Positions 41,611-49,567 of a stretch of DNA of 64,000 nucleotides are shown piece after piece. The position numbers were made by a program, and so were the translations under genes. Below the pieces are notes generated by a model. It did no database searches, was not told where the DNA came from, and saw only the letters and a list, made by a program, of their open reading frames with translations. Source of the DNA: Parvibaculum sp046297875 (GTDB lineage Bacteria > Pseudomonadota > Alphaproteobacteria > Parvibaculales > Parvibaculaceae); the NCBI RefSeq assembly GCF_046297875.1, contig NZ_JBKBHD010000001.1:1612001-1676000 (forward strand), in the 5' to 3' direction. Each line of letters starts with the position of its first letter. Within the stretch, counting starts at the first letter, position 1.

Positions 41611-41999
41611 CTGGTCCTCGGTGCATCATGCCGGGAAGGGGTGGCGGATACCTAGTGCCTCAGGTCCGCCGTTTGGCCCATATTGGGCCGCATTGGTAAA
41701 AGGCCCCTTAATCCCGAGACCGATAATTTCCATTTAGTGACGCAAGCTGGCACAGTTGGAAGGGCTGGCAAGGTATTTCCCAGAAAGGTGCAAATTGTGC
41801 CTATTTCGAGGCGATTCCCTCTGGCAACAGTGTTGCGGACATGTGACGCATTCGCCAGAACTTACCCCCTGGTTCCAATAGAGGTTGATGGTTTCTGCGG
41901 TTCCATGCGATTAGATTGATCTTATGAGGGCTTACCGGTGGGGTCCGGGCCACCCGTCGTATTGTCGGGGGGCAGAGCGAAATAACGACGGAGATTGGG
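41611..41999. other. Intergenic region between NtrC-type regulator and OmpA-like lipoprotein
   Basis: This 389-bp gap holds no convincing gene. It is less GC-rich than the neighbouring coding DNA. It contains two small inverted repeats, GGCCCA-TAT-TGGGCC (41675-41689) and GCAAC-AGT-GTTGC (41824-41836), and a purine-rich ribosome binding site (GGAGATTGGG) just before the lipoprotein start. Both divergent promoters must lie here, but I could not place them with confidence. Confidence 0.5.
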
Positions 42000-42842
42000 A
42001 TGAAAATGATATCCCGGCTTATAGCGTTGGGTTCTTTCCTTGTGCTGGCTGGTTGCGGCACTTGGACCGCTGAATCGTACCTGCATCAAGACATTCAGGG
42101 CGATTCTTTCAACGCGTGCCTGGCTCGCGAATATCAGGACAGGGCGACTTCGGAAGCCTATGTCGACTGCAACTGGGTGGATACCGCCGCACTCGTCGCG
42201 AAGGGCCGTGCGGCCGCCGCTGGCGAAACGGTTCTTCCCTGGGATCCTTCCACGAAGGGTGTCCTCTCGAGCGATCTGCCTGAACTGCAGGACGCCCGTG
42301 CGAAGCTGATGGCTGCCCTCGACAATGGTGGTCGCACGGGTGACCGTGCCTGCGCTTGCGCCAAGGCGCAGCGTTACTATGACGGCTGGGTCGAACAGGC
42401 GAGCGACAACAAGCTCGGCGTGAACGGCTCCTATTTCGGCGGTGAAGGCGGCCCGGTGCAGCCGGAACGCGTTGAAGCCGAAAAGGCCGCTTTCTACGAA
42501 GCCCTGGTTGCTTGCGCCGAGGCGCCTGCCGTGGGTCCGTGGACCATCTATTTCGGTTTCGACAAGTACAACCTGACGCCGGAAGCGCAGTCGGTGATCG
42601 ATCAGATCGTCGCCGAGACGACCGGCCCGCTCTCGGTTGTCGGTCACACCGATACGTCGGGCAGCAGCGCCTATAACCAGGCACTCGGCCAGCGCCGTGC
42701 GAACTCCGTGTCCAATGCGCTCACCGCGCAGGGCAAGGAACTCTGCAGCGCCGTGTCGCGTGGCGAAACGGATCTCGCCGTCCAGACGGGTGACGGTGTC
42801 CGTGAGCCGCTCAACCGCCGTGCGGTTGTCTCGGGCTGCTAA
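42000..42842 (+). CDS. OmpA-like peptidoglycan-associated lipoprotein
   Basis: A 280-residue lipoprotein. Signal MKMISRLIALGSFLVLAGC has lipobox LAGC (Cys19). The middle part has several Cys (SFNACLAREY, YVDCNWVD and ACACAKAQ), possibly disulfide-bonded. The C-terminal third is an OmpA domain: WTIYFGFDKYNLTPEAQSVI, LSVVGHTDTSGSSAYNQALG and RRANSVSNALTAQG, ending in EPLNRRAVV. The Asp and Arg that grip diaminopimelate are in place (HTDTSG, NRRAVV). It links the outer membrane to peptidoglycan. A second ATG lies two codons in. Confidence 0.88.
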   Translation: MKMISRLIALGSFLVLAGCGTWTAESYLHQDIQGDSFNACLAREYQDRATSEAYVDCNWVDTAALVAKGRAAAAGETVLPWDPSTKGVLSSDLPELQDARAKLMAALDNGGRTGDRACACAKAQRYYDGWVEQASDNKLGVNGSYFGGEGGPVQPERVEAEKAAFYEALVACAEAPAVGPWTIYFGFDKYNLTPEAQSVIDQIVAETTGPLSVVGHTDTSGSSAYNQALGQRRANSVSNALTAQGKELCSAVSRGETDLAVQTGDGVREPLNRRAVVSGC

Positions 42843-42865
42843 TCAGCTCCGAGGTTCCAAGGATC

Positions 42866-42897
42866 GGGGCCCCTGCCGCAAGGCTGGGGCCCTTTTC
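42866..42897 (+). terminator. Rho-independent terminator of the OmpA-like gene
   Basis: GGGCCCC (42867-42873) pairs with GGGGCCC (42886-42892); inside, GCC and GGC close a GCAA tetraloop after a T-T mismatch. TTTTCC follows. Confidence 0.85.
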
Positions 42898-42981
42898 CGT
42901 TTCAGGAGCGCTGGCGACCGTTGAATGAGGGCGGCTGCCGGGCGATATAGGTTGCAGAGCCATTTCGCCGGAGTTCCGCCC

Positions 42982-44826
42982 ATGCCGCCGCTTTCAGACC
43001 GATCCCCAGTCCGCTCTCCCGCCGCCGCGGCCACGGCGCCGGATTCCGATCTCGGCGATCTGCCTGTCTGGAACCTGGCCGATCTCTACGAGGCGCCCGA
43101 TTCGCCCGCCGTTGCGGATGATCTTGCGGCGGCTGCTGAAGACGGCATTGCTTTCAACAAGCACTACAAAGGCCAGATCGCCGCCCTTGCTTCCGCGCCG
43201 GAAGGGGGCAAGGAACTCGCCGGGGCGATTGCTGCCTATGAAGCGATCGAAGACAGGCTTGGCCGTCTCATGTCCTATGCCGGGCTCCTCTATGCAAAGG
43301 ACAACACGAACCCGGCGCATGCGAAATTCTATGGCGATATGCAGGCGCGGGTGACGGCGATCTCCACCGATCTCCTGTTCTTTCCGCTGGAGCTCAACCG
43401 CGTCGCGGACGAGGCGCTCGAAGCGGCGCTGAAGGAGCCCGCGCTCGCTCACTATGCGCCCTGGCTGCGCGATCTGCGTGCCATGCGGCCATATCAACTT
43501 TCTGATGAGATCGAGACGCTGTTACATGAGAAGAGCATCACGGGCCATGCAGCGTGGAACCGGCTCTTCGATGAGACGATGGCGCGGCTGAATTTCGAAG
43601 TTGGTGGTGAGGCGCTGCCGTTCGAGGCGGCGCTGCACCGGCTGTCGGAGAAGGACCGCGCAAAGCGGGAGGAGGCCGCGCATGCGCTCGCACGGACCTT
43701 CAAGGCAAATCTTCCACTCTTCACGCTGGTCACCAATACGCTCGCCAAGGACAAGGAAATCGAGGATCGCAAGCGCGGTTTCGAGGATATTGCGCAGTCA
43801 CGGCACATTGCCAATCGCGTCGAACCCGAAGTCGTGGCGGCGCTGACGGAATCCGTGCGCCGGGCCTATCCTGATCTTTCGCATCGCTACTATGCGATGA
43901 AGGCGAAATGGCTCGGGCTCGATCGCCTCGAATACTGGGACCGCAACGCGCCATTGCCGACATCGGACGACCGGGTCATTCCCTGGGGGCAGGCGCGCGA
44001 TATCGTGCTCGACGCCTATCGCGGTTTCACGCCGGCGATGGCGGAAATTGCGGGCCGGTTTTTCGAGCGGGGATGGATCGATGCGCCGATCCGGCCGGGC
44101 AAGGCAAATGGAGCCTTTGCGCATCCAACCGTTCCGAGCGCACACCCTTACGTGCTGGTGAACTATCAGGGCAAGACGCGCGATGTGATGACGCTCGCAC
44201 ATGAGCTTGGACATGGCGTTCATCAGGTGCTCGCCGCGAAGCAGGGTGCACTCATGGCCGACACGCCGCTGACGCTTGCCGAAACGGCCAGCGTCTTCGG
44301 CGAGATGCTGACTTTCCGCAAGCTGCTCGCGCAGGCGCCGGACAAGGCGCGGCGCAAGGCCATGCTCGCTTCCAAAGTCGAGGACATGATCAACACCGTC
44401 GTGCGCCAGACCGCGTTCTACACTTTCGAGCGGCGTGTTCATTCGGCGCGTCGCGAGGGCGAGCTGACGTCGGACGATATCGGCCGCATCTGGCTCGATG
44501 TGCAGGGCGAGAGCCTTGGACCTGCCATTCATCTCGCTGAGGGCTATGAGACTTACTGGTGCTATATCTCGCACTTCATCCACGCGCCCTTCTATGTCTA
44601 TGCCTATGCTTTCGGCGATTGCCTCGTGAATTCGCTTTATGCGGTCTACGAGAATTCGCAGGAGGGTTTCGCGGAACGCTATTTCGAGATGCTTTCGGCG
44701 GGGGGTACGCTGCGTCACAAGGAACTGCTTGCGCCTTTCGGGCTCGATGCGAGCGATCCCGCCTTCTGGGACAAGGGGCTCTCGCTCATCAGCCACTTCA
44801 TCGACGAACTCGAGGCGATGGAATGA
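42982..44826 (+). CDS. M3B-family oligoendopeptidase (PepF-like)
   Basis: A 614-residue cytosolic zinc peptidase. HELGH (His407, Glu408, His411) within MTLAHELGHGVHQVLA is the zinc/catalytic motif, and TLAETASVFGEMLTF supplies the third ligand Glu. The N-terminal half is helical as in oligoendopeptidase F, starting PVWNLADLYEAPDSPAVADD. It cleaves short peptides, including signal-peptide remnants. The start at 42982 has GGAG upstream. The stop overlaps the ABC1 kinase start (ATGGAATGA), so the two are co-translated. Confidence 0.93.
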   Translation: MPPLSDRSPVRSPAAAATAPDSDLGDLPVWNLADLYEAPDSPAVADDLAAAAEDGIAFNKHYKGQIAALASAPEGGKELAGAIAAYEAIEDRLGRLMSYAGLLYAKDNTNPAHAKFYGDMQARVTAISTDLLFFPLELNRVADEALEAALKEPALAHYAPWLRDLRAMRPYQLSDEIETLLHEKSITGHAAWNRLFDETMARLNFEVGGEALPFEAALHRLSEKDRAKREEAAHALARTFKANLPLFTLVTNTLAKDKEIEDRKRGFEDIAQSRHIANRVEPEVVAALTESVRRAYPDLSHRYYAMKAKWLGLDRLEYWDRNAPLPTSDDRVIPWGQARDIVLDAYRGFTPAMAEIAGRFFERGWIDAPIRPGKANGAFAHPTVPSAHPYVLVNYQGKTRDVMTLAHELGHGVHQVLAAKQGALMADTPLTLAETASVFGEMLTFRKLLAQAPDKARRKAMLASKVEDMINTVVRQTAFYTFERRVHSARREGELTSDDIGRIWLDVQGESLGPAIHLAEGYETYWCYISHFIHAPFYVYAYAFGDCLVNSLYAVYENSQEGFAERYFEMLSAGGTLRHKELLAPFGLDASDPAFWDKGLSLISHFIDELEAME

Positions 44827-46205
44827 GCGACGAGCCGCCAGCCCGCGGCGCGGACGGGCCCGACCGGGAAGCCAACCGGCTCGGCCGCCGGGTGCGGCGC
44901 TATGCGCAGGTCGGTGCCGGCGTCGGCGGCATAGCGGCGCGGGCCGCAGCGACGCGGCTTTTCGGTCTCGATCAAGCGGATGCGAAGACGGCGCGTGAAC
45001 TGAAGGCGGCGCTGGGCGGCCTCAAGGGGCCGATCATGAAGGTCGCGCAGATGCTGGCCACCATCCCGGACGCCGTGCCCGCCGAATTTGCGGCGGAGCT
45101 GTCGGAACTTCAATCGTCTGCGCCGCCGATGGGCTGGCCCTTCGTGAAGCGGCGGATGCGCGCCGAATTCGGCCCCGGCTGGGAAAAGCGTTTTGCATCA
45201 TTTGAAAGGGAAGCGGCTGCGGCCGCTTCGCTCGGCCAGGTTCATCGCGCCACCTCGCTTGATGGCGAAGCGCTTGCCGTGAAGCTGCAATATCCCGACA
45301 TGCAGTCCGCGGTCGATGCCGATCTGAAGCAGCTTGGCATGATCTTTTCCATTCACCGGCGGATGGACCGTGCGATCGACACGCGCGAAATCCATGCCGA
45401 GATTGGCGAAAGGCTGCGCGAGGAACTCGATTACCAGCGCGAAGCGGCGCATATGCGCCTCTATGCGGATATTTTTCGCGACGATGCGCGCATTGCCGTG
45501 CCGCGTGTTTTCGACGATCTGAGCACGAAGCGGCTACTCACCATGAACTGGCTCGATGGCATACCCATTCTTTCCTTCCGGGATCATTCTCTCGATGAGC
45601 GCAACAGGATCGCGGAGACGATGTTTGCCGCCTGGTGGACACCATTCTCGAGCTTGGGCGTCATTCACGGCGATCCGCATCTCGGCAACTACTCGGTGCG
45701 GGACGATCTCGGGATCAATCTTCTCGACTATGGGTGCATCCGAATCTTCCCGCCGTCTTTCGTGAATGGTGTCGTCGAGCTTTACCGGGCGCTTGAAACG
45801 GACGACCGCGACCGCGCGGCCGCAGCCTATGAGAACTGGGGCTTCGGTACTCTCTCGAACGAACTGGTCGATGTGCTCAATGTCTGGGCGCGATTCATCT
45901 ATGCACCCATGCTGGACAACCGGGTGCGTTCGGTTGCGGACGGCATCAGCCCCGGCGAATATGGCCGCAAGGAAGCCTTTGGCGTGCACAAGCGGCTCAG
46001 GGAGCTTGGGCCCGTCACGCCGCCGCGCGAATTCGTGTTCATGGATCGGGCGGCGATCGGCCTCGGTTCGGTTTTCCTGCATCTCGGAGCCGAACTCAAC
46101 TTCCATCGGTTGTTCAACGAAGCCATCGAGGGCTTCGACGCCGTGGAACTCGACAAGCGCCAGAAGGCCGCGCTAAAGAAGGCGGGCGTGCCGCCCGTTT
46201 CCTGA
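44823..46205 (+). CDS. ABC1/UbiB-family atypical kinase
   Basis: A 460-residue ABC1 (ADCK/UbiB) protein. Family motifs are PIMKVAQMLATIPDAVP (the KxGQ-type segment, here KVAQ), AAAAASLGQVHRA (Ala-rich nucleotide loop), VKLQYPD (Lys), HGDPHLGNY (catalytic loop) and LLDYG (metal Asp, DYG for DFG). These proteins support ubiquinone synthesis or lipid handling and are often unorthodox ATPases. No membrane helix is visible at the C-terminus, unlike UbiB itself. It is translationally coupled to the peptidase gene. Confidence 0.9.
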   Translation: MSDEPPARGADGPDREANRLGRRVRRYAQVGAGVGGIAARAAATRLFGLDQADAKTARELKAALGGLKGPIMKVAQMLATIPDAVPAEFAAELSELQSSAPPMGWPFVKRRMRAEFGPGWEKRFASFEREAAAAASLGQVHRATSLDGEALAVKLQYPDMQSAVDADLKQLGMIFSIHRRMDRAIDTREIHAEIGERLREELDYQREAAHMRLYADIFRDDARIAVPRVFDDLSTKRLLTMNWLDGIPILSFRDHSLDERNRIAETMFAAWWTPFSSLGVIHGDPHLGNYSVRDDLGINLLDYGCIRIFPPSFVNGVVELYRALETDDRDRAAAAYENWGFGTLSNELVDVLNVWARFIYAPMLDNRVRSVADGISPGEYGRKEAFGVHKRLRELGPVTPPREFVFMDRAAIGLGSVFLHLGAELNFHRLFNEAIEGFDAVELDKRQKAALKKAGVPPVS

Positions 46206-46247
46206 GCGGCCTTGTTCCCTTGTCTCTTGCGTTTTGCGGAGTGCGGC

Positions 46248-46691
46248 ATGACCGACGATCTCCTCGAAGAAAATACCTTCGCGCTGCCCGATGGCTATCA
46301 GCCGCTCAACTGGTTCAGCGGTTTCGGGCGCCAGATAGGCCCGCTCTACGAACGCATCGAAGCGGATGGCCGCTACACGCGCGCTTTCGTCGTGCAGGAG
46401 CATCACACGAATGGCATGGGCAATTGTCACGGCGGCATGCTGATGGCCTTTGCCGATATGGCATTCGGCCATGCGATCACCATGTCCGTGCATCGCTATT
46501 GGGTGACGGTCAGACTGCTGACCGATTTTCTTTCCGGCGCAAAGATCGGCGAGTGGATCGAGGGGACCGGCGAAGTTGTTGGCGCTGAAGACGACTTCTA
46601 CACGGTGAAGGGCCGCATCTGGTGCGGTGACCGCATCATCATGTCCGGTACAGGCGTCTTCAAGGCGCTGGGTGAAAGACCTGCGAAATGA
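46248..46691 (+). CDS. PaaI-type hotdog-fold thioesterase
   Basis: A 147-residue hotdog protein. The core motif is NCHGGMLMAFADMAFGHAI (residues 58-76), which carries the GxxxxxxD pattern of the PaaI group with the catalytic-position Asp in ADMA. The end VKGRIWCGDRIIMSGTGVFK is the typical last strands. These enzymes hydrolyse aryl- or acyl-CoA esters that accumulate. Its stop overlaps the start of the next gene, an alpha/beta hydrolase (ATGA), so both likely act on related substrates. Confidence 0.88.
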   Translation: MTDDLLEENTFALPDGYQPLNWFSGFGRQIGPLYERIEADGRYTRAFVVQEHHTNGMGNCHGGMLMAFADMAFGHAITMSVHRYWVTVRLLTDFLSGAKIGEWIEGTGEVVGAEDDFYTVKGRIWCGDRIIMSGTGVFKALGERPAK

Positions 46692-47671
46692 GCGATTTCG
46701 ATCTTGCGCCGGGCGATGAGGAAGGCCCCTCGATCACCGCGCCGCCCGGCTGGTTCACGCGGGCCATTGCCATCGAACCCGAGAGCCGGTTCGTCGATGT
46801 AAACGGCGTGAAGGTTCACTATCTTCGCTGGGGCGACCGCGCGAAGCCTGGTCTTCTGCTGGTGCATGGCAATGGCGCGCATGCGCGCTGGTGGTCTTTC
46901 GTGGCTCCGTTTCTTGCGCGGGAATATTCCGTGGCGGCTATCGACATCACCGGCATGGGCGACTCTGGCTGGCACGAGAAATATTCGATCGAGGCATTTG
47001 CCGAGGAACAGATAGCGGTTTGCGAGGACGCGGGTTTCTTCGATTGCGAGGAACCGCCGATCATCGTGGGTCATTCTTTCGGTGGTTTCATCACCATTCT
47101 CACCGGTGCGCTTTATGGCGAGCGTCTTGCGGGCACCGTCATCGTCGACAGCCCAGTCAATCCGCCGGATCGCCCGGGCGGGCCGCCAGACCGCAAGTTC
47201 CGTCCGCACCGCATCTATCCGTCGCTTGAAGCGGCGATGGAGCGTTTCCGGCTTGCACCGCCGCAACCCTGCGAGAACCGATATATCGTCGACTACATTG
47301 CGCGGCATTCGCTGAAGCAGGTGGTCAACCCTGAAGGCGGGGAAGGCTGGACCTGGAAATTCGATCCTGCGATCTGGCAGCGTTTCAACATTGGCGACAT
47401 GGGCGTGCGACTCGCGCAAACGCGATGCCGCATTGCGATCATGCGCGGCGAATTCTCCGTGCTGCTGCCAGCCGAAATCGGCGAGTATATGTTCAATCTG
47501 CTGGGCCGCGCCGCTCCCGTCATCGAGATTCCGCAGGCGCGGCATCATGTGATGCTCGACCAGCCACTGGCTTTCGTGGCGGCCCTGCGCGCGCTGCTGG
47601 CCGACTGGGACCACTCCGCACCGTCGCGCAAAATCCTCTCCGGCCCGCTGCCTTCACCTTTCGATAGCTGA
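46688..47671 (+). CDS. Alpha/beta-hydrolase fold protein, paralogue of 15231-16226
   Basis: A 327-residue alpha/beta hydrolase. Motifs are LLLVHGNGAHARWW, IDITGMGDSGWHEK, the elbow IIVGHSFGGFITI (Ser) and EIPQARHHVMLDQ (His). The lid region has RFRLAPPQPCENRYIVDYIA, nearly the same as in the paralogue. The full triad suggests an active hydrolase with an unknown substrate. Co-translation with a thioesterase points to CoA or acyl-ester chemistry. Terminator-like sequence was not found after it. Confidence 0.87.
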   Translation: MSDFDLAPGDEEGPSITAPPGWFTRAIAIEPESRFVDVNGVKVHYLRWGDRAKPGLLLVHGNGAHARWWSFVAPFLAREYSVAAIDITGMGDSGWHEKYSIEAFAEEQIAVCEDAGFFDCEEPPIIVGHSFGGFITILTGALYGERLAGTVIVDSPVNPPDRPGGPPDRKFRPHRIYPSLEAAMERFRLAPPQPCENRYIVDYIARHSLKQVVNPEGGEGWTWKFDPAIWQRFNIGDMGVRLAQTRCRIAIMRGEFSVLLPAEIGEYMFNLLGRAAPVIEIPQARHHVMLDQPLAFVAALRALLADWDHSAPSRKILSGPLPSPFDS

Positions 47672-47753
47672 AGGCGTCTTCGCATGACGCCTGCGTTGAA
47701 CGGAATTGCACAGTGCTTGTAGGTATTTAGGGGAATCGAAGGGCGCGTGGCGC

Positions 47754-47781
47754 TTGCCGAGGGCGGTTCGTTTGCTATAGT
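47754..47781 (+). promoter_or_regulatory. Candidate promoter of aa3 subunit IV gene
   Basis: TTGCCG (47754-47759) and TATAGT (47776-47781) are 16 bp apart, 50 bp before the ATG. This is a good sigma-70-like match. Confidence 0.6.
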
Positions 47782-47831
47782 CCGGCTCGCTCGAAACGAG
47801 CTTAACGCGAGGCACCTGGAGGCGAGACGAA

Positions 47832-47975
47832 ATGGCTGGATTCGAGGAAGGCTGGGGCAAGGAGATGGACTCCAAGGAGCATCTCGGCACCTATGATGGT
47901 TTTCTGGTCGGGGCGAAGTGGGGCACGATCGCCGTCGTCGCCATCCTTTTCCTGATGGCGATCTTTCTTCTCTGA
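47832..47975 (+). CDS. aa3-type cytochrome c oxidase subunit IV
   Basis: A 47-residue protein: a charged N-terminus (MAGFEEGWGKEMDSKEHLGT), then one membrane helix (GTIAVVAILFLMAIFLL). This is the alphaproteobacterial aa3 subunit IV pattern (COX4_pro_2), a small subunit bound to the oxidase edge with no known catalytic role. GGAGG precedes the start by about ten bases. Unusually, no other cox gene is in the window; the pnt genes follow after 125 bp. Confidence 0.88.
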   Translation: MAGFEEGWGKEMDSKEHLGTYDGFLVGAKWGTIAVVAILFLMAIFLL

Positions 47976-48100
47976 TTTCCTGTGAATTGCTGGGCCTGAT
48001 ACCCCTTGAAATCAGGCTTCAACGCAGGATATTCGAATAATTCTTATTCTCATTCGGTGGGTGCGGTTCTCGCGGCCCCCCGGGGAACAGGCGACGTCCC

Positions 48101-49234
48101 ATGAAACTAGCGATCCTCAAAGAGCGGCTCGAGGGGGAAACCCGGGTCGCGGCTTCGCCGGAAACGGTGAAGAAGCTTTCAGCGCTCGGGCTCAATGTCA
48201 CCGTCGAGGCCGGCGCAGGCGCTTATGCCTCCTTCGCCGACCAGCTCTATTCGGAAGCCGGTGCGACCATCGCGCAGGGTGCGGCTGAAGCGCTGAAAGA
48301 CGCCGATATCGTCTTCAAGGTGCGTGCGCCTTCCGACGAGGAAATCGGGCTGATGAAGAAAGGCGCGATGCTCGCTGCCATTCTGAACCCGTGGGACGAC
48401 AAGGAACGGCTGCAGAAATATGCCGCCGCCGGCGTCAATACCTTTGCGATGGAATTCATGCCGCGCATCACGCGCGCGCAGTCGATGGACGTTCTGTCCT
48501 CGCAGTCGAACCTTGCGGGCTACAAGGCGGTCATCAATGCGGCGGCGGCCTTCACCCGCGCCATGCCGATGATGATGACGGCGGCAGGCACCATTGCGCC
48601 TGCCCGCGTCTTCGTGATGGGCGTCGGCGTTGCCGGCTTGCAGGCGATTGCGACCGCGAAGCGCCTCGGCGCCATCGTGTCGGCGACGGACGTGCGCTCG
48701 GCCACGAAGGAGCAGGTCGAAAGCCTCGGCGGCACCTTCGTCATGGTCGAATCGGAAGAAAGCGGCGATGCCGCCGGTGGCTATGCCAAGGAAATGTCGG
48801 AAGACTACAAGCGCCGTCAGGCTGCCCTCGTCGCCGAGCACATCAAGAAGCAGGACATCGTCATCACCACCGCGCTCATTCCGGGCCGTCCGGCGCCGGA
48901 ACTCGTGAGCGAGGAAATGGTGAAGACCATGAAGCCGGGCTCGATCCTCGTCGATCTCGCGGTGGAGCGCGGCGGTAACTGCCCGCTGTCGGAAGCCGGC
49001 AAGCGTGTGCAGAAGCATGGCATCACGATCATCGGCGATCTCAATGTCGCAGCGCAGCTTGCGGTCGATTCGTCCGCGCTTTACGCAAAGAACCTTCTCA
49101 ACTTCATCACCCCGCTGATCGACAAGGAAACCAAGGCCCTTGCGATCAACTGGGAAGACGAAATCATCACGGGCACCTGCCTGACCAGGGACGGTCAGGT
49201 GGTGCATCCGTCGCTCCGCGAAGGAGGCAACTGA
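48101..49234 (+). CDS. pntAA: NAD(P) transhydrogenase subunit alpha 1 (PntAA)
   Basis: A 377-residue soluble NAD(H)-binding subunit of the proton-translocating transhydrogenase. It starts MKLAILKERLEGETRVAASP, has RITRAQSMDVLSSQSNLAGY, the Rossmann region VFVMGVGVAGLQAIATAKRL, and the mobile loop SEDYKRRQAALVAEHIKKQD. It resembles alanine dehydrogenase in sequence, but the loop and the following pntAB/pntB genes settle the call. With PntAB and PntB it uses the proton gradient to move hydride from NADH to NADP+. Stop and next start overlap by one base (TGATG). Confidence 0.96.
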   Translation: MKLAILKERLEGETRVAASPETVKKLSALGLNVTVEAGAGAYASFADQLYSEAGATIAQGAAEALKDADIVFKVRAPSDEEIGLMKKGAMLAAILNPWDDKERLQKYAAAGVNTFAMEFMPRITRAQSMDVLSSQSNLAGYKAVINAAAAFTRAMPMMMTAAGTIAPARVFVMGVGVAGLQAIATAKRLGAIVSATDVRSATKEQVESLGGTFVMVESEESGDAAGGYAKEMSEDYKRRQAALVAEHIKKQDIVITTALIPGRPAPELVSEEMVKTMKPGSILVDLAVERGGNCPLSEAGKRVQKHGITIIGDLNVAAQLAVDSSALYAKNLLNFITPLIDKETKALAINWEDEIITGTCLTRDGQVVHPSLREGGN

Positions 49235-49554
49235 TGGAAGCGGCCGCTATCGATCCCTTTGTTTTCCGGCTCGCGATTTTCGTGCTCGCGATCTTCGTTG
49301 GCTACTACGTCGTCTGGAGCGTGACGCCGGCACTGCATACGCCGCTCATGTCGGTTACCAACGCCATTTCGTCGGTCATCATCGTCGGCGCGCTGATCGC
49401 CGTCGGTCTCGATCTCGCCCAGGCGGGCGCGGAGACCGGATGGGTTTCCAAGGGCTTCGGCTTCATCGCGGTGGTTCTTGCCTCGGTGAATATCTTCGGG
49501 GGCTTCCTGGTCACTCAGCGAATGCTCGCCATGTACAAGAAAAAGCAGCGCTGA
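49234..49554 (+). CDS. pntAB: NAD(P) transhydrogenase subunit alpha 2 (PntAB)
   Basis: A 106-residue membrane subunit with three or four helices (RLAIFVLAIFVGYYVVWSV, SSVIIVGALIAVGLDLAQ and FIAVVLASVNIFGGFLVTQ). The last helix has GGFLVTQRML, the classic end of PntA domain II. It forms the proton path with PntB. It overlaps pntAA by one base and is followed by pntB after 13 bp, so all three are one operon. Confidence 0.95.
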   Translation: MEAAAIDPFVFRLAIFVLAIFVGYYVVWSVTPALHTPLMSVTNAISSVIIVGALIAVGLDLAQAGAETGWVSKGFGFIAVVLASVNIFGGFLVTQRMLAMYKKKQR

Positions 49555-49567
49555 GAGGGCCACACAC

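Noticed and set aside
41745..41775. Sigma-54 promoter (TGGCAC at about 41748)
   Set aside because: TGGCAC is followed after five bases by GAAGG, not TTGC, so the -12 element is missing.
41683..41919. Open frame of 78 codons in the gap before the OmpA-like gene
   Set aside because: No ribosome binding site and no recognisable protein pattern.
47786..47806. Possible tRNA or small RNA in GCTCGCTCGAAACGAGC
   Set aside because: Only one short stem-loop; no cloverleaf, no CCA end and too close to a promoter.
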